The notes beneath the pieces were generated by a model, which made no database searches, was not told the origin of the DNA, and was given only the letters and a program-made list of their open reading frames with translations. Of a stretch of 34,422 bases of DNA, positions 26,117 through 34,422 are shown piece after piece. The first letter of the stretch is position 1, and every line of letters starts with the position of its first letter. This DNA is from Thermoplasmata archaeon. GTDB lineage: Archaea > Thermoplasmatota > Thermoplasmata > Lutacidiplasmatales > UBA184. The translations under genes and the position numbers were made by a program. The stretch lies in assembly GCA_021828665.1 (NCBI GenBank), contig JAJZDH010000003.1:1-34422 (forward strand). The letters are read 5' to 3'.

Positions 26117-26191
26117 TCAGAAATTCGGAATGCAGCCGACCTGCGACGTCGCGGCGTGAACGCAATCCCACGCTACGACCTCGGCTGCCAT
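26117..26191 (-). CDS. candidate 24-aa leader ORF upstream of hisG (MAAEVVAWDCVHAATSQVGCIPNF)
   Basis: ATG at 26191 lies about 28-30 nt downstream of the strong TATA-like GTTATATGC and ends at TGA 26117-26119, before hisG. Confidence 0.3.
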   Translation of the reverse strand: MAAEVVAWDCVHAATSQVGCIPNF

Positions 26192-26213
26192 CGCGTTCGG
26201 GGGGGAAAACCCG

Positions 26214-26227
26214 GGGCATATAACGAT
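26214..26227 (-). promoter_or_regulatory. TATA-like promoter of the his operon
   Basis: Minus-strand CCAATCGTTATATGC in an otherwise very GC-rich intergenic region between the HTH-10 gene and hisG. Confidence 0.5.
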
Positions 26228-26372
26228 TGGCAGGGAGGCGGCCCCCCGGAGGGTCTCTCACCTCCGGAACCCTCACTGCCGACGGGGAGAGGGAGGCGAG
26301 GTCCTCCGCTTCAAGGGCCCCGGCGCCGGATCGCCCGCGCCGGCTGCCGCCGCCGGGGGCCGTGCGCCGGGA

Positions 26373-27191
26373 TTACCGGTCGCCCCCCCGATGGGGCCGG
26401 TCGCCCGGTCCACGGGGCGGGCGCCGCACCCAGCTTCCGGGAGCGCTCCCTGGTCTTCCGGCGCTCCGGTCGCCGCTCCATGCCGCCGGTTGCGGATCGG
26501 TCGGGGAGGTACGCTCCGCCGCCGGCACGGTGAGGTAGGGCAGGAGGGAGAGGAGGATCCGATTCTCCGCCTTGCGCAGGAGCGACTGGAACCCGGGCCG
26601 GGAGATCCCGAGCCTTCTCCCGAGGGCCTCCGTGGTGATGCTCCGGGGAATGCGGTAGTATCCCTGGTCGATCGCCGCCATCAGCGCCGCGCGCTGCTTG
26701 ACGGTCAGCCCGTCGAGGAGCCCCGCCACCGGCACGAGCAGGGACCGGTCGAAGGGAAGGGTCGAAATCGGGTGGGTGCCCACCCGAACGATCCGGACCT
26801 CCGCGGGCAGGCGGTCGAAGGTGGCGGCGGAGAACTCCCTGCCGGAGACCAGGAACTGGTAGGTCTCCCCTTCCGGCGCGTAGGTCGACGGTCCCAGGTG
26901 GAGTCCGCCGTCGGCCTCCGCCACCGGAATGACCCGGCCGGAGCGGCAGCAGGCGCACTCCGGAAAACGGAGCATCGCCGCCGAATGGTCCTCCTCGAGG
27001 AAGACCACGGAACCCCCCACCGCTTCGTACGCGGCGATCGCCGCCCGGAGCTCCGCTGGGTCCGGACCCCCGAGTTCGAGCGTGGCCTGGCGGCCCCGGT
27101 GGCAGAGATGCGCGACCCTCACGGAGCTCCCGGCCGGAAGGGGGCCCGCGAACGGACACGGATGCCGTACGGTCAGGGTGACCAAGTTCAC
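26373..27191 (-). CDS. HTH-10 (bacterio-opsin activator-like) transcriptional regulator
   Basis: LTVKQRAALMAAIDQGYYRIPRSITTEALGRRLGISRPGFQSLLRKAENRILLSLLPYL is a canonical HTH_10. Mid-protein FPECACCRSG Cys motif. Confidence 0.88.
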   Translation of the reverse strand: MNLVTLTVRHPCPFAGPLPAGSSVRVAHLCHRGRQATLELGGPDPAELRAAIAAYEAVGGSVVFLEEDHSAAMLRFPECACCRSGRVIPVAEADGGLHLGPSTYAPEGETYQFLVSGREFSAATFDRLPAEVRIVRVGTHPISTLPFDRSLLVPVAGLLDGLTVKQRAALMAAIDQGYYRIPRSITTEALGRRLGISRPGFQSLLRKAENRILLSLLPYLTVPAAERTSPTDPQPAAWSGDRSAGRPGSAPGSWVRRPPRGPGDRPHRGGDR

Positions 27192-27250
27192 GGCTTTCGG
27201 TCCCTCCGACGGCGGAACCGCCCCCGGCGGCAGAGATCGGGGGTTACTAC

Positions 27251-27265
27251 ATTACCGTAATATAT
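27251..27265 (+). promoter_or_regulatory. TATA element of the MarR gene overlapped by inverted repeat ATTAC-C-GTAAT (putative operator)
   Basis: ATTACCGTAATATAT at 27251-27265 is the most AT-rich spot between the divergent HTH-10 and MarR genes. Perfect 5-bp arms around one base; TATA about 25 nt before ATG 27288. Confidence 0.45.
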
Positions 27266-27287
27266 GGCACCTAGGTTTGCCCGTCCG

Positions 27288-27791
27288 ATGCCCCGACCTC
27301 CCCGTCGCCCCCCCTCCCCCGCCCGCGGGTCGCGGCCCCGACCCCGGGACGACCCGCTCGACGGGGGGCCGCTCGCCCCGTACAAGGCGAACTATCGCGG
27401 CCTGCTCGCGGAGGTGCGGGCGCTCCTGGCACCGCGGGAGCTCCTCCTCTCCGATGCCCGCGCGCTCCGGCTCGCGGGGCGGGGCCCGACCAGTCCGACG
27501 GCGATCGCGCTGGCGCTCGACATCTCGCCCGCCTCGGCGACCGAGCTCATCGACCGCCTCGAGCGGCGGGGCCTTCTCCGCCGTTCCACCGACCGGACCG
27601 ACCGGCGGGCGGTCGTGGTTTCGCTGACCCCCTCCGGATCGCGCGCGAACCGCTGGGCCGCCGAGCGGGTGCGCCGGTTGGCCCGGGCCATCTCCCGGGA
27701 GCTGGGGCCGGAGGGGTGCGCGGCGGTCGACCACGCCTCCGGACTGGTCGCGGCCGCGCTCCAAACGTGCCGGGCCCGGCGGCTCCGGTGA
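27288..27791 (+). CDS. MarR family transcriptional regulator
   Basis: LLLSDARALRLAGRGPTSPTAIALALDISPASATELIDRLERRGLLRRSTDRTDRRAVVVSLTPSG is a classic MarR winged helix. Start placed at ATG 27288 because ATG 27264 overlaps the TATA box. Confidence 0.88.
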   Translation: MPRPPRRPPSPARGSRPRPRDDPLDGGPLAPYKANYRGLLAEVRALLAPRELLLSDARALRLAGRGPTSPTAIALALDISPASATELIDRLERRGLLRRSTDRTDRRAVVVSLTPSGSRANRWAAERVRRLARAISRELGPEGCAAVDHASGLVAAALQTCRARRLR

Positions 27792-27816
27792 GCAGCGGGG
27801 GAGAGGAGGAGCCCGT

Positions 27817-29646
27817 ATGGTCGCGTACAAGTGGACGGTGCTGTCGAACACCACGCTCGGTTCCCTCCTCGCCTCCCTCGACGGTACGATCGTCCTCATC
27901 TCCCTGCCGGTCATCTTCAAGGGACTCGGCGTCGATCCGTTCGCTCCCTCCAACTTTCCGATCCTCATCTGGCTCCTCCTGGGGTACGGCGTCGTCACGG
28001 CCACGCTCCTCGTCACCGTCGGGCGGCTCTCGGACATGTGGGGCCGGGCTCGGATGTACAACCTCGGATTCGCCGTCTTCTCGACCGGTTCGATCCTGCT
28101 GTTCGTCGAGCCGTTCTCCGGCAGCCCCGGCGCGTGGGCGCTCGTGGGGTTCCGACTTGTCCAGGCGGTGGGATCGGCGTTCCTCCTCGCCAACTCCGCC
28201 GCCCTCCTGACCGATGCGTTCCCGGCCGCCGAACGCGGCAAGGCGATGGGGATCAACCAGATCGCCTTCATCGGAGGCTCCCTCGTGGGCCTGGTCGTGG
28301 GCGGGATCCTGGCCGGCATCCCGGACCTCCACGTCGCCGGCCTTGTGCTGCCGACCTGGAGGCTCATCTTCCTCGTGAGCGTGCCGGTGGGGGTGGCGGG
28401 AACCCTGTGGGCCTACGCCCGCCTCCACGAGATCTCGATCCGGCGGATCGGGCAGAGGATCGATTTCCTCGGCAACGGGACCTTCGCGGTCGGCCTGACC
28501 CTGCTCCTCGTCTCGGTGACGTACGGGTTGCTCCCCTACGGCAGCTCCCGGACCGGCTGGTCGGATCCGTTCGTCCTCGCCGGGCTTGCCGCCGGCGGGA
28601 TGCTGCTCGTCGGCTTCCTCTTCCTGGAATCCCGGGTGGCCGACCCGATGTTCCGGCTCGAGCTGTTCCGGGTCCGATCGTTCGCCACCGGCAACATCGC
28701 CTCCCTCCTCGGTTCCATCGCCCGGGGGGGGATGATGCTCCTCCTGGTCCTCTGGTTCCAGGGGATCTGGCTGCCGTTGCACGGTTACTCCTTCGCCTCG
28801 GTCCCGCTCTGGGCCGGGATCGCCCTCATGCCGATGATCGCGGGATTCCTCGTGGCGGGTCCGCTGAGCGGCTGGCTGTCCGACCGGCACGGACCCCGGA
28901 TCCTGGCCACCCTGGGGCTCTCCCTGGCCTCGGGGACCTTCTTCGCCCTCGCGCTCCTGCCCATCGATTTCCCCTACTGGCAGATGGGTGTCCTCCTCTT
29001 CCTCCAGGGCAGCGGGATGGGGATGTTCGCGGCCCCCAACGCCGCCGCCGTGATGAACTCGGTGCCGCCGGAGAACCGGGGCGCCGCCTCGGGCATGCTC
29101 GCCACGCTCCAGAACTCCGGTCAGCAGGTGTCGATGGCGATCTTCTTCACCATCGTGATCGTGGCCCTCTCGGGGGACCTCGCCGGATCGGCCGGCCAGG
29201 CGCTCGCGGCCATCCCCATCACGGGGCCGGACCAGGGGATCCTGGCCGGCGCCATCTCGTCGAACCCGACCGGAGCGCTTTTCGGGGCGTTCCTCGGGGA
29301 GAATCCGATGGGCGGGATCCTTCCGGCCGTCGCCGCCGCCCCCGGCTGGCAGCCGCTCGGCGCGTCCGCGATGGGGGCGCTCCTGGCCCCCCGATTCTTT
29401 GCGTCGGCGGTGGCGCCGGCCTTCGGGGCGGCGCTCTCCGACGCCTTCGTCTTTGCCGGGATCGTCACCGCCTCGGGGGCGGTGATCTCGGCGCTGCGGG
29501 GGGGGCGGTTCGTCTACGGGGAACGCCGGCGCGAGGGGCCCCACGCGCCGACCGTGGGGTCCGGAGCGACCCCTCCCGCAACGCGGCGGCTCCCGCCGCC
29601 CGCCCTCGACGTCCAACCGCGGGACGGCCGCGGCGATCTTCGGTGA
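27817..29646 (+). CDS. MFS transporter, DHA2 (EmrB/QacA-like) family
   Basis: SLDGTIVLISLPVIFKGL..., VGRLSDMWGRARMYNLGF, many hydrophobic segments. GGAGG ribosome-binding-like site upstream; directly downstream of marR. Confidence 0.88.
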   Translation: MVAYKWTVLSNTTLGSLLASLDGTIVLISLPVIFKGLGVDPFAPSNFPILIWLLLGYGVVTATLLVTVGRLSDMWGRARMYNLGFAVFSTGSILLFVEPFSGSPGAWALVGFRLVQAVGSAFLLANSAALLTDAFPAAERGKAMGINQIAFIGGSLVGLVVGGILAGIPDLHVAGLVLPTWRLIFLVSVPVGVAGTLWAYARLHEISIRRIGQRIDFLGNGTFAVGLTLLLVSVTYGLLPYGSSRTGWSDPFVLAGLAAGGMLLVGFLFLESRVADPMFRLELFRVRSFATGNIASLLGSIARGGMMLLLVLWFQGIWLPLHGYSFASVPLWAGIALMPMIAGFLVAGPLSGWLSDRHGPRILATLGLSLASGTFFALALLPIDFPYWQMGVLLFLQGSGMGMFAAPNAAAVMNSVPPENRGAASGMLATLQNSGQQVSMAIFFTIVIVALSGDLAGSAGQALAAIPITGPDQGILAGAISSNPTGALFGAFLGENPMGGILPAVAAAPGWQPLGASAMGALLAPRFFASAVAPAFGAALSDAFVFAGIVTASGAVISALRGGRFVYGERRREGPHAPTVGSGATPPATRRLPPPALDVQPRDGRGDLR

Positions 29647-29829
29647 TCCGTCCCGTCGATCCCCCGGGGGCGGCGCCGGCCGCCGTGGTCCGGTCGGGGG
29701 GTGCGACCCCGGGGACCGGCACCGCCGCTCCGGCGGCGGCGACGTCCGCCCGCCTCCGGTCCGTGCCGACGACGCGGGGCCCGCCCCGTCGGCGATCTGG
29801 AGCGCGGGGGCGGGTTCCGGCCCTCGCCG

Positions 29830-31281
29830 TCATGGCCGGCGAGGGGGGGCGGCGCCCGAGGGCGACGCCGGGACCGGGCGATCCGACCCGCGGTGGCGGC
29901 TCGCCGAGAGCGCCCCGGCCGCGAGGAGGACGAGCGCCATGACGTAGAAGACCGACCGCACCGCCGCAAGGAAGGCCGCCGAGACGGAACCGATGAGCCC
30001 CCCGGTGCCCGTGAAGACCTCGAAGGCGACCTCGCGCGGCACCGCCAGCGAGGCCACCGTGATCACGAGCACGTAGCTTCCGATCGTCCCGGAGTTCGTG
30101 AGCGTCCGCAGGAGACCCGAGACCGCGCCGTAGTGCTCGGGCGGAACGTCGTGCATCACCGCCTTGTTGTTCGAGGGCCAGAAGAGCGCCCCGCCGATGC
30201 CGGTGACGAGGGAGATGAGTGCGATGAGGACGTAGGAGGTGTCCGCCCGGAGCTGGGCGTACAGCAGGACGCCCCCCAGCATGAACGCGATGCCGAGGGT
30301 GGCGAACCGGGCCGCCCCGTACCGGTCGGCCCACCGTCCCGCGAGGGGCGCGAGCCCCGAGGAGAGGATGTAGCCGGGGATCAGGAGGAGCGCGGCATCG
30401 AGCGGCGAGAGGCCGCGGATCCCCTGGAGGTACATGATCAGGACGAAGACCACGGAGAGGTAGCCGAGGCTCTGGAGGAACGAGGCGAGGAGGGACCGGG
30501 AGAGGAGGCGCGACCGGAACAGCCCCAGCGCGAGCGTCGGTTGCGGAGTCCTCCGTTCCCACCAGACGAACGGCCCCACCAGCCCGGCCCCCAGCGCCAC
30601 GAGGGCCAGGTTCTCCGCCGACGGACCGGAGGAGGCGAAATCCGTCGTGCCGTAGACCAGGAGCGCGAGGAGCGTCCCGAGCAGCAGCATGCCGACCGGA
30701 TCCAGGTGGGCTTTGATCCGGTGCCCGACCCCCAGGACCCGGTACCCGATCCCCACCGCGACGAGGCCGATGGGAACGTTGATGAAGAAGATGTACCGCC
30801 AGCCGAAGAAGGTCGTCAGGACCCCACCGAGCACGATCCCGAGGGTCGCGCCCACGTTCCATCCCATCGTGGTGAAGCCGAAGGCGCGGCCCCGGACCGA
30901 CGGAGGGAAGTGATCGGCCAGGATCGCCGTCCCCGTCGCCACCATGAAGGCGCCGCCGACCGCCTGGACCCCCCGGAACGCCACTAGGCTCGTGGCGGTC
31001 GGGGCCAATCCGCACAGCGCCGACCCGACGGTGAAGACCACGAACCCCAGGTTGTACACTCGTCCGTGGCCGAGGAGGTCGCTGATCCGGCCGGCCTGGG
31101 TGGTCAATACGGAGACCACGAGGAGGTAGATCAGGATCGTCCACAGGACCGTCGTGAGCGGCGCGGAAAGGCTCCCCGCGATGGTGGGAAAGGCGAGGAG
31201 GACGATGGTCGTGTCGACGCTGGCCATGAGCGTCCCCAGTACCACGACGAAGAGGACCCACCGCGACGGTCCGGGGGGCAC
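29830..31281 (-). CDS. MFS transporter, DHA2 (EmrB/QacA-like) family
   Basis: LMASVDTTIVLLAFPTIAGSL, AGRISDLLGHGRVYNLGF, FRGVQAVGGAFMVATGTAILADHFPPSVRGRAFGFTTMGWNVGATLGIVLGGVL, WRYIFFINVPIG. GTG start. Confidence 0.9.
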   Translation of the reverse strand: MPPGPSRWVLFVVVLGTLMASVDTTIVLLAFPTIAGSLSAPLTTVLWTILIYLLVVSVLTTQAGRISDLLGHGRVYNLGFVVFTVGSALCGLAPTATSLVAFRGVQAVGGAFMVATGTAILADHFPPSVRGRAFGFTTMGWNVGATLGIVLGGVLTTFFGWRYIFFINVPIGLVAVGIGYRVLGVGHRIKAHLDPVGMLLLGTLLALLVYGTTDFASSGPSAENLALVALGAGLVGPFVWWERRTPQPTLALGLFRSRLLSRSLLASFLQSLGYLSVVFVLIMYLQGIRGLSPLDAALLLIPGYILSSGLAPLAGRWADRYGAARFATLGIAFMLGGVLLYAQLRADTSYVLIALISLVTGIGGALFWPSNNKAVMHDVPPEHYGAVSGLLRTLTNSGTIGSYVLVITVASLAVPREVAFEVFTGTGGLIGSVSAAFLAAVRSVFYVMALVLLAAGALSASRHRGSDRPVPASPSGAAPPRRP

Positions 31282-31676
31282 GACGGGCTCACCGTTCCGC
31301 CTTAGACCCCGTCGGATTCAAAAGGGGTGCGCCGCCGCGCGCCGTTCCCGCCGCCGCCCCGTCGGGCCGGGAGCGCCGACGCCGCCAGCGCGGCCGGGCG
31401 GCCCCCCGGGGCCTCCCCTCGCCTACCCCGCACCGACCGCCCCCGGGTGGGTCGCAGCCCAAATACCGGTGGGGTTTCGGGGAGCCGGGAATCCCCGATG
31501 CCGACGACGTCACCGGTCCGGAGCGGCCCGAGTCGGGGTCCGGCCCGAGGCCGGGGGCGCGGACGCCGGTGGACCACCGGAAGGGCTCCCCGTTCCCCGA
31601 ACGGTCCGATCGGCCCCCGAGGGGCCACCGCGTCGGGGACCCCTTGCGGGCCGGCCGCACGGGAACGGAGGATCCT

Positions 31677-32060
31677 TTGACGCGGGGGATCGAGGTCGCC
31701 ATCCATCTGACACCGGGACCGAACGATACCGACGCGATCGCCGGGGCCCTCGGCAACTTGGCCGCCTATCGGTTGGGTCGGCAGCGCGGCGAGACGCTAC
31801 AGTGGCAGATCCTCAAGGTGATGGAATCGGACGGCAAGCACTTCTACCGGCTCCTGATGCGGCACCCGGAGCGGAGGCTCGACCTCGGCATTCACGCGGC
31901 TCTCGGCCGGACCCTCGAGGAGCTTTCGGCGAACTCCCCCGACGCGCTGCGGGAGGCGCTCCGGGCCGCCGAAGCCGAGGGGCTGCGGCCGGTCCCGCTC
32001 CGGACGATCCGGTACGCGGTCGATTTCTGGCGGGACGATTTCTGGAACTGGATCGGCTGA
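31677..32060 (+). CDS. hypothetical protein (127 aa)
   Basis: TTG start preceded by GGAGG; MTRGIEVAIHLTPGPNDTDAIAGALGNLAAYRLGRQRGETLQWQILKVMESDGKHFYRLLMRHPERRLDLGIHAALGRTLEEL... reads like a real globular protein. No family recognised. Confidence 0.55.
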   Translation: MTRGIEVAIHLTPGPNDTDAIAGALGNLAAYRLGRQRGETLQWQILKVMESDGKHFYRLLMRHPERRLDLGIHAALGRTLEELSANSPDALREALRAAEAEGLRPVPLRTIRYAVDFWRDDFWNWIG

Positions 32061-32108
32061 ACGCCGTCCGCTCCACCGGGCGTCGGGACCCCTCCCTGTC
32101 CGAGCCGC

Positions 32109-34133
32109 CTACCAGACGCCGACGCCGGGCCCGACGTCGTCGGGGGCCCCGCCGCCCGATGGCGGGGGGAACGCCTTGCGGAACGCCGGATGCTGCGCGA
32201 CCGGGACCGATCCCCGGTACCGGGCCGGGGCGTGAGGGTCGATGGTGAGGCGGCGGCGTGCTTCCGGCTCCCGGATCGTCAGCCGCCAGCACTGCGCCCA
32301 GGAGAGGAAGAACCGCTGCTCGGCGGAGAACCCGTCGACCGACCGCCGAGCGGCAGGCTCCCGCTCCAGACGGCGTTCCAGCGCCTCGAAGGCGAGCTTC
32401 ACGCCGCCCAGATCGGCGATGTTCTCCCCCAGGGTGAGCTCGCCGTTCACCCGGGTCCCCGGCACCCCCTCGAGCGCCCCGTAGAGGTCCACGACCCGGC
32501 GGGCCCGTTCCTCGAACTTGCGGAGGTCCTCGGCGGTCCACCACTCCCGGAGATTCCCCTCGGCATCGTACTTGCGGCCCTGGTCGTCGTAGCCGTGGGT
32601 GATCTCGTGGCCGATGACCCCTCCGATCCCCCCGTAGTTCACCGCATCGTCCATCTCGAGGTCGAAGAACGGCGGTTGGAGGATCCCCGCCGGGAAGACG
32701 ATCTCGTTCTGGGTCGGGGAGAAGTAGGCGTTGACCGTCGGCGGGGTCATGAGCCACTCGGTCCGGTCGACCGCGGAGCCGATCCGGGTCAGCTGCCGGC
32801 GGGTCTCGAAGGCCGCGGATTCGAAGATGTTCGCGAGGTAGCCGTCGGGGGTGAGCGGGATCGCCGAATAGTCCCGGAACCGGTCGGGGTGGCCGATCTT
32901 GGCCGAGAACCGATCGAACTTGGCGAGAGCGATCCGGCGGGTCCCCTCGGTCATCCAGTCAAGCTGGGCGAGCCGCTCCCGGAAGACCGCCCGCAGGTCG
33001 TCGAGGAGGAGCCCCATGCGCCGCCGGGCCTCCGCGGGGAAATGACGCTCGACGTACAGCCGGCCCAACGCCTCCCCGATCCGGGCGTCCAGGACCATGC
33101 CGGCCCGTTTCCAGCGCGGTTCCGGCTCCCGTTGGCCGAGCAGCACCCGGTGGAAGAAGTCGAAGTCCTCCGACTCGACCGCCGCCGTCAGGAACGGGGC
33201 GGCCGCATGGAGGAGGTGCCAGCGCAGGTACGCGATGGAATCGTCCAGCGGCCGTTCCCGGAGCAGTCGGTCCGCGGCGGCGAAGAACTCCGGTTGGCCG
33301 AGGACGAGGTACTCCGGTTCCCGGGCCCCGAGGTCGGCGAGGTACTGCTTCACGGCAAGGGTGGGCAGCTCGCCGTCCAGCTCCGGGGGGCTCTTCCGGT
33401 GGTAGTTCCTCTCCTCGTCCCGCAGTTCGGTCCGGCTGCGGCTCGACCGGGCCAGTTCCGTCTCCACCGCCAGGACGCGGTCCGCGTCCGCCCGGGCGGC
33501 CTCCACCGATTCCCCGCCGAGACGGAACATCCGTCCGAGGTGGGCGCCGTAGGCGGCGCGCATCTCCTCGAACAACGGGGCCAGGTAATACTCCCGGTCC
33601 GGGAGCGAAAGGCCGCCCTGATCGAAGTACAGCGCATACCGGCCGCTATCCCGCTTGTCGGGTGCCGAGTAGGCATCGAAGAGGCCGGAGATGCCGATCG
33701 CATGAAGCTCGGCGAGGCGGTGGACCAGGTCGCCGGTTCGGGAAGTCCCCCCGATCCGGTCCCAGAGGGGGGCGATGGGGCGGAGACCCTTCTCCTCGAT
33801 CCGGGCGGTGTCCATCGCAGAGGCGAAGAAGAGGCCCACCTGCCGCTGCGCCTCCGAGGTGCCCGACGGGGAGGTCCGGGCCGCCTCTTCCATGATTGCC
33901 CGGAGAAGCTCGAAATTCCGGTCCGACAGTTCGGTGAACGCCCCCCGCAGGGACTTGTCGGCCGGCACCGGATGGTCCCGGAGCCAGCCGCCCACCGCGT
34001 ACTGGTAGAAATCCCGTCGGGGATCCTGCGTCCGATCCATGTAGGCGACGGAGAAGCGGGGAACCTCCGCCGCACCGGCCCCCGGCACCCCGTCCGCCGC
34101 CGATTCCCGATGGTGCATCCGTCGGACACCCAT
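32109..34133 (-). CDS. M13 family zinc metallopeptidase (neprilysin/PepO-like), no obvious signal peptide
   Basis: NAYFSPTQNEIVFPAGILQPPFFD, GGIGGVIGHEITHGYDDQGRKYD (HExxH), GELTLGENIADLGGVKLAFEAL (ExxxD), FFLSWAQCWR. TATA-like AGGTATTGTCG about 35 nt upstream. Confidence 0.95.
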   Translation of the reverse strand: MGVRRMHHRESAADGVPGAGAAEVPRFSVAYMDRTQDPRRDFYQYAVGGWLRDHPVPADKSLRGAFTELSDRNFELLRAIMEEAARTSPSGTSEAQRQVGLFFASAMDTARIEEKGLRPIAPLWDRIGGTSRTGDLVHRLAELHAIGISGLFDAYSAPDKRDSGRYALYFDQGGLSLPDREYYLAPLFEEMRAAYGAHLGRMFRLGGESVEAARADADRVLAVETELARSSRSRTELRDEERNYHRKSPPELDGELPTLAVKQYLADLGAREPEYLVLGQPEFFAAADRLLRERPLDDSIAYLRWHLLHAAAPFLTAAVESEDFDFFHRVLLGQREPEPRWKRAGMVLDARIGEALGRLYVERHFPAEARRRMGLLLDDLRAVFRERLAQLDWMTEGTRRIALAKFDRFSAKIGHPDRFRDYSAIPLTPDGYLANIFESAAFETRRQLTRIGSAVDRTEWLMTPPTVNAYFSPTQNEIVFPAGILQPPFFDLEMDDAVNYGGIGGVIGHEITHGYDDQGRKYDAEGNLREWWTAEDLRKFEERARRVVDLYGALEGVPGTRVNGELTLGENIADLGGVKLAFEALERRLEREPAARRSVDGFSAEQRFFLSWAQCWRLTIREPEARRRLTIDPHAPARYRGSVPVAQHPAFRKAFPPPSGGGAPDDVGPGVGVW

Positions 34134-34373
34134 ACCGGACCCGCCGGGCGCAGCCGTGGGCCCGACAATACCTTTTCCCGGCCCCTTGCGGAGTCGGTCG
34201 CCGGCGCTCCGTGCGGGAGGGGGCGTTCCGGGCGGGCCCTCCCCCAGTGGGGGGGTGGGGCACGGCTTCGTCTTCGCCGGGGGCCTTCCGGAGCCTCGCC
34301 GGGGTCGTCTGCCGGAACGCGATCCGGGCGGACGCCGGCGGTGCTCGGGGGATCCCGGGCGGGGGAAGGAACG

Positions 34374-34422
34374 ATGTTGCGCGAGACGGTGTTCGCCGTG
34401 GGCGGCATCCTGCTCCTCACCA
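34374..34422 (+). CDS. 5' end of truncated membrane protein CDS
   Basis: ATGTTGCGCGAGACGGTGTTCGCCGTGGGCGGCATCCTGCTCCTC (MLRETVFAVGGILLLT...) after GGAAGGA; runs off the window. Confidence 0.4.
   Translation, partial: MLRETVFAVGGILLLT

Noticed and set aside
26132-26188. Stem-rich 57-nt segment considered as a tRNA-like gene
   Set aside because: Too short, no T-loop GGTTCRANYCC or anticodon arm; better described as a possible mRNA leader structure.
27264-27290. Upstream MarR start at ATG 27264 given by the ORF track
   Set aside because: This ATG overlaps the TATA element; ATG 27288 fits a leaderless transcript.
27547-29616. 689-aa antisense ORF opposite MFS transporter 1
   Set aside because: Highly charged E/D/R/G/H-rich shadow translation; the plus-strand MFS gene explains the region.
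1-34422. CRISPR arrays, IS elements, rRNA/tRNA genes
   Set aside because: No direct-repeat arrays, transposase motifs or conserved RNA-gene signatures were seen by eye; a proper tRNAscan/Infernal run could not be done.

Overview
High-GC archaeal window. The archaeal call rests on FEN1 with a PIP-box-like tail, a PAC2 protein, two HTH-10 (bacterio-opsin-activator-like) regulators, arfC-type riboflavin reductase, and TATA-like boxes about 25-30 nt upstream of leaderless starts; a Thermoplasmatota-like lineage is only a guess. Main contents: (1) a translationally coupled fen1-ftcD-arfC unit, with a PAC2 gene divergent from fen1; (2) a 1452-aa secreted/anchored surface protein with tandem repeats; (3) a minus-strand cluster at about 11.0-18.0 kb that looks like an archaeal ATP-dependent (class I) benzoyl-CoA reductase pathway. 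It runs oah/bamA (6-oxocyclohex-1-ene-1-carbonyl-CoA hydrolase) with a C-terminal zinc ribbon, then bcrB/bzdO-like, two distinct BcrA/D-type ATPases, bcrC/bzdN-like, and a had-like Zn-alcohol dehydrogenase; (4) a complete, 4-nt-overlapping histidine operon hisG-D-C-H-A-B-F-IE with a convergent IMPase/HisN-type phosphatase and a possible structured leader with a uORF; (5) MarR plus two DHA2-type MFS transporters and an M13 metallopeptidase. The benzoyl-CoA cluster is the strongest discovery candidate. All calls come from reading translations and motifs by eye; no database search was run.
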